NCBI GenBank assembly: GCA_016765235.1
Contig: JAESQH010000137.1
Coordinates: 1-17,796, forward strand
From: Paracoccaceae bacterium
GTDB lineage: Bacteria > Pseudomonadota > Alphaproteobacteria > Rhodobacterales > Rhodobacteraceae
Length of the DNA: 17,796 nucleotides
Direction of reading: 5' to 3'
The position numbers and the translations under genes were made by a program. Within the stretch, counting starts at the first letter, position 1, and each line of letters starts with the position of its first letter. Below, piece by piece: positions 15,021-17,796 of the stretch. A model generated the notes under the pieces. It made no database searches, was not told the DNA's origin, and worked only from the letters and a program-made list of their open reading frames with translations.

Positions 15021-15665
15021 TTAGATTTGTTTCGCAGATATCTGACCAAGTATATGCCTAAAATTTTCCACTCCTTGTGCGCCGGTCACCAAATGCTGGC
15101 GATCGAAAACTACAGCCGGCACACCGCGAATGCCTTGCTTCAACCAAAAGTTCTGCATCTCGCGCACCTCAGCGGCAAAGCGCTGATCTTCCAAGACAGC
15201 TTGCGCCTCGGGCCGGTTCAATCCAATTTCCGCTGCCACTTCTGCCAGCACATGAATATCCGAAAGGTCGCGCCGAAATGTGAAATGGGCTGTAAACAAA
15301 GCCTGCTTCAGATCATGTTCGCGCCCTTGGGTGTCTGCCCAGTGGATAAGTTGATGCGCATTAAACGTGTTGTGCATGCGCATGTCCTGTTCGAAACGAA
15401 AATCGAATCCCAGTTCCGTCCCCAAAGTAGTCATCTGATTACGGCTATCTTCGGATTGCTCAGGTGTGGTGCCGTATTTCTCGATTATATGTTCAGTTAT
15501 GTTTTGCCCCTCGGGAGGCATGTCTGGATTGAGTTCAAACGGGTGCCAATGAATTTCATGTGCCGTATCCGTCGTTTCGAGCGCGGTGACTAATTGGCGG
15601 TATCCAATGATACTCCATGGGCACATAACGTCCGAGACGATATCGATGCGAAGTGGCGTACTCAT
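15021..15665 (-). CDS. DsbA family (FrnE-like) thioredoxin-fold oxidoreductase with CPWS motif
   Basis: A 214-residue cytoplasmic protein of the FrnE/DsbA-like group (thioredoxin fold with helical insertion), normal in length for the family. The N-terminus IDIVSDVMCPWSIIGYRQL carries the active-site region, but the motif is CPWS (Cys15-Pro-Trp-Ser18) where FrnE proteins commonly have CPWC. Later parts are typical: HPFELNPDMPPEG, MHNTFNAHQLIHWA, ALFTAHFTFRRDLSD, and near the C-terminus GIRGVPAVVFDRQHLVTGAQ, with the cis-Pro loop (GVPAVVF). The ATG at 15665 has AAGGA about 6 bases upstream. An upstream frame to 15737 runs through an inverted repeat and is not used. With one cysteine the enzyme could work as a monothiol glutathione-dependent or isomerase-like protein. 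It is related to 2-hydroxychromene-2-carboxylate isomerases, so the substrate is open. Confidence 0.88.
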   Translation of the reverse strand: MSTPLRIDIVSDVMCPWSIIGYRQLVTALETTDTAHEIHWHPFELNPDMPPEGQNITEHIIEKYGTTPEQSEDSRNQMTTLGTELGFDFRFEQDMRMHNTFNAHQLIHWADTQGREHDLKQALFTAHFTFRRDLSDIHVLAEVAAEIGLNRPEAQAVLEDQRFAAEVREMQNFWLKQGIRGVPAVVFDRQHLVTGAQGVENFRHILGQISAKQI

Positions 15666-15724
15666 TAGGTTTCCTTTTTGAAGTGAACAATAAGGTATCG
15701 GTCCGGTGCGTCGCAGGAATTTCA

Positions 15725-15755
15725 ATCGGACCCTCATTTATTACGAGGGACCGAT
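15725..15755 (-). other. Imperfect stem-loop between the broken oxidoreductase and the FrnE-like gene
   Basis: The arms ATCGGACCCTC (15725-15735) and GAGGGACCGAT (15745-15755) pair with one A-A mismatch around a 9-base loop. A third copy of the arm, TATCGGTCC at 15696-15704, can pair perfectly over 9 bp with GGACCGATA at 15748-15756. There is no T-run, so this is either a weak terminator of the upstream gene or a leader structure for the FrnE-like gene. Confidence 0.5.
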
Positions 15756-15775
15756 AAAGGATTCTAGATCCCTGT

Positions 15776-16697
15776 TTATTTGACTGCAATCACAATCTTG
15801 CCGACAGCACGACCGGTCGCCAGACGATCATACGCAGTTGGGGCCTGATCCATTGGGAAGATACTATCAATGACGGGTTTGACGACGCCGTCGCTGATTA
15901 AGGAACCGAGCTCCGCCAACATTTTCCCATCGGGTGACATAAAAAACCACTCGAACCGGACGCCGTACTTTTCTGCAAGACCGTCAGTGTCCTGACCCTT
16001 GATCGAAATCAGCGCGCCACCCCGCTTGAGAACTTTGAACGATTCAGCCAATATTTCGCCACCCATCATGTCCAACACGAGATCGTATCCAGACAGTTCG
16101 TCTTGGAATTTCGTGGTCGTGTAGTCGATGACCAAATCTGCTCCGAGGCTTTTTACAAGTTCAGCGTTCTTCGTACTTGTGGTGGTCGCAACATAGGCGC
16201 CGAAATGCTTGGCAATCTGGATGGCATAAGTACCAACGCCGCCAGAGCCCGCATGGATCAGGACTTTGTCACCTTTTTTAAGATTGCCTTTGGTTATCAG
16301 CGCGCCAGGCAGTAAGACCCGCCAACGGAATAGAAGCGGCGTCCGTGTGGCTTATGTTCGCAGGTTTAATCGCCAGTTCATCTTCTTTAACGCGTGCAAA
16401 TTCGGCAATGGCGCCGGCGTCGTCTTGATTTGGACGTGCAAAAACAACATCTCCAATTTTGATGCTTTGAACGCTTGAACCAACTTCGACAACCTTGCCC
16501 GATACATCATAGCCCATCACATGCGGGAACGAGAGTGGCATAATATCCTTCATGTATCCTGCTCGTAAGATGTTATCGATTGGATTTACGCTTGCTGCAT
16601 GTACTTCGATCAGAACCGAGTCGTCTTTTAGGGACGGTTTTGCGATTTCGGCAATTTCAACAGGGGTTGCATAGTCTTGGAATATTGCGGCTTTCAT
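15776..16697 (-). pseudogene. NADP-dependent quinone oxidoreductase-like alcohol dehydrogenase (MDR family), frameshifted
   Basis: Two adjoining frames together make one zinc-independent medium-chain reductase of about 307 residues. The first part (from ATG 16697) reads MKAAIFQDYATPVEIAEIAK, HVMGYDVSGKVVEVG and AASIPLAGLTAW. It then leaves frame and stops soon after. From 16303 the other frame continues ALITKGNLKKGDKVLIHAG, with the nucleotide-binding loop GSGGVGTYAIQ, then SLGADLVIDYTTTKF and the end ATGRAVGKIVIAVK. The break lies after the Trp codon (16305-16307), where one extra base at 16304 remains. Restoring two bases would give the usual GLTAWQAL, so a 2-base deletion is likely. Intact members reduce quinones or activated alkenes with NADPH. 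A real mutation or a sequencing error are both possible. It is divergent from a LysR gene, a standard regulator-target layout. Confidence 0.88.
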
Positions 16698-16764
16698 AAT
16701 GCACCTTTTGTTTTCGTTTATTGATAAACTAGCAGATAGCCTCAGGGAGTATCGTGAATAAGTA

Positions 16765-16807
16765 CTCGATTATTGAAATCATTTATGCCAAATAAGCAAC
16801 AATCGAG
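16765..16807. promoter_or_regulatory. Inverted repeat in the divergent oxidoreductase/LysR region
   Basis: CTCGATTATTG (16765-16775) and CAACAATCGAG (16797-16807) are inverted copies matching at 10 of 11 positions, 21 bases apart. They lie 18 bases before the LysR ATG. This is a candidate binding region for the LysR protein encoded at 16825; LysR regulators typically bind extended dyads in such divergent gaps. Confidence 0.45.
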
Positions 16808-16824
16808 AATAGTTGAGGTAAGTC

Positions 16825-17751
16825 ATGGATCGGCTCCGCGCCCTGCGATACTTTGTTAAACTGGCAAATACGTTGAACTTCAGCGAAACGGCAGATCATT
16901 TTAGGGTGCCGTCTTCGTCGGTCTCTCGTCGTATCAAAGATTTGGAAAACGAACTTGGCGCTGCGTTGTTCGAGCGGACAACACGGTCTGTACGAATGAC
17001 CGACTTGGGAAAGCTATATCTTAACGAAGTTACTGGTGCGCTACAGTCGCTTGAAATGGCTGACGAATTGGTCGGCGCACAGTCGCGTTCACCGTCCGGA
17101 ATGCTGAGAATTACGGCGATGCCCGGGTATGGCGAGCGGTTCGTCCTACCAGCCCTGGATCGGTTGCGAAATTTGTATGAAGATATCGATTTTGATGTGA
17201 ACTTCACCGATCAAGTAATCAACCTTTCCAGTAACGATGTAGATATCGCGATCCGCGCAACGGCGACGTTACCGGATCAAGTTGTCGCCCGTCATCTGGG
17301 CGATCACGAGTTCGTTTTGGTCGCCTCACCGGACTATATCGCACGAAACGGAGCGCCCAAGACATCAAGCGATCTGAACGATCGATCGGCGTTCATGTAC
17401 CGTGCGCCGCACGGCATTCTGAATTGGCTCGTACTTCGGAATGGTGCTTGGAAAGCGATTGAACTAACGCCAAAATATATCAGCAATAACGGACAGTCAT
17501 TGCTCGACAGCGTCACCGCAGGGCGAGGAATTGCTTTCCTCCCCAATTGGGGGGTCGCCAGAGATCTTAAAGCCGGACGATTGCAGGTACTGGATTTGGA
17601 GGATGGTCCATTGTCTGTAAGCGGCAATGCCAAATCGGGTGTGTATTTGCTATATCACCCATCCAAATTTCGCCTACAAAAGATCAGGGTCACGGGGTTT
17701 CACTTGCTGATAAAGGGTATCAAACGCAGCATTCCTTTGGGCGTACCATAG
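16825..17751 (+). CDS. LysR-family transcriptional regulator (full length)
   Basis: A 308-residue cytoplasmic regulator of normal LysR length. The N-terminal winged helix-turn-helix is at about residues 5-62 (LRYFVKLANTLNFSETADHF, VPSSSVSRRIKDLENELGAA, LFERTTRSVRMTDLG), followed by a linker helix and an effector-binding domain from about residue 92 (GMLRITAMPGYGERFVLPAL). The segment DVDIAIRATATLPDQVVARHLG and the late SLLDSVTAGRGIAFLPNW are typical of the domain. It belongs to the group with SVSRRIKDLE often found beside quinone reductase or dehydrogenase genes. The start has GAGG about 8 bases upstream. It is divergent from the frameshifted NADP-dependent oxidoreductase gene, the likely target, with an inverted repeat in the 127-base gap. 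The ligand is unknown. Confidence 0.93.
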   Translation: MDRLRALRYFVKLANTLNFSETADHFRVPSSSVSRRIKDLENELGAALFERTTRSVRMTDLGKLYLNEVTGALQSLEMADELVGAQSRSPSGMLRITAMPGYGERFVLPALDRLRNLYEDIDFDVNFTDQVINLSSNDVDIAIRATATLPDQVVARHLGDHEFVLVASPDYIARNGAPKTSSDLNDRSAFMYRAPHGILNWLVLRNGAWKAIELTPKYISNNGQSLLDSVTAGRGIAFLPNWGVARDLKAGRLQVLDLEDGPLSVSGNAKSGVYLLYHPSKFRLQKIRVTGFHLLIKGIKRSIPLGVP

Positions 17752-17796
17752 ATGTTGTTTTTAAAGCGCTTGCTTAAATTATCAAAATTGCGATCA

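Noticed and set aside
15776..16135. A separate 119-residue gene starting at 16135
   Set aside because: The apparent start is the TTG of LGADLVIDY inside the Rossmann part of the frameshifted oxidoreductase, with homologous sequence running upstream.
1..17796. CRISPR array, insertion sequence or phage island
   Set aside because: No direct-repeat array, transposase or phage protein was seen; repeats present are short regulatory or terminator-like dyads.

Overview
The window looks like chromosomal DNA of an alphaproteobacterium, most likely a Rhodobacteraceae (Roseobacter-group) marine or aquatic heterotroph of moderate GC content. The basis is the style of its proteins: a xylFHG transporter with a single-domain ATPase, a ROK-type XylR and an XylBA pair. 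No rRNA, tRNA or housekeeping marker is present, so the assignment is inference.

Left edge (1-3603). A sodium:solute symporter gene enters from the left on the + strand and is cut at about position 225. There it meets, tail to tail, a LysR-type regulator gene on the - strand that has lost its own 3' end. A single deletion that removed the ends of two convergent genes would explain both. Divergent from the LysR gene are an FMN-dependent azoreductase-type quinone/azo reductase (azoR-like) and a DoxX-family membrane protein, followed by a MATE efflux transporter.

Centre (3666-13950). This is a complete D-xylose utilisation locus. On the - strand lies xylF-xylH-xylG (binding protein, permease, ATPase). 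Divergent from xylF on the + strand is the ROK repressor gene xylR, with a CRTAC1/ASPIC-UnbV FG-GAP-repeat secreted protein gene joined to it stop-to-start. Convergent with that, with a 4-bp overlap of the ends, is a gene for a di-heme cytochrome c peroxidase/MauG-like periplasmic protein. Divergent from the peroxidase gene are xylB and xylA with overlapping stop and start codons. Near-identical 23-bp AT-rich palindromes lie on the xylF promoter (6928-6950) and between xylB and the peroxidase gene (11107-11129). This suggests that XylR controls uptake, catabolism and the two unexplained periplasmic proteins together. The pair of CRTAC1 protein and di-heme peroxidase inside a xylose regulon is the least explained and most interesting part.

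Right edge (14074-17751). A redox and detoxification group: a YghU-type glutathione transferase/disulfide-bond reductase, a FrnE/DsbA-family thioredoxin-fold protein with CPWS in place of CPWC, a quinone-oxidoreductase-like gene broken by one frameshift near 16304, and a divergent intact LysR regulator with an inverted repeat between them. No CRISPR array, insertion sequence, phage gene or origin was seen, and no gene-free stretch exceeds 300 bases.
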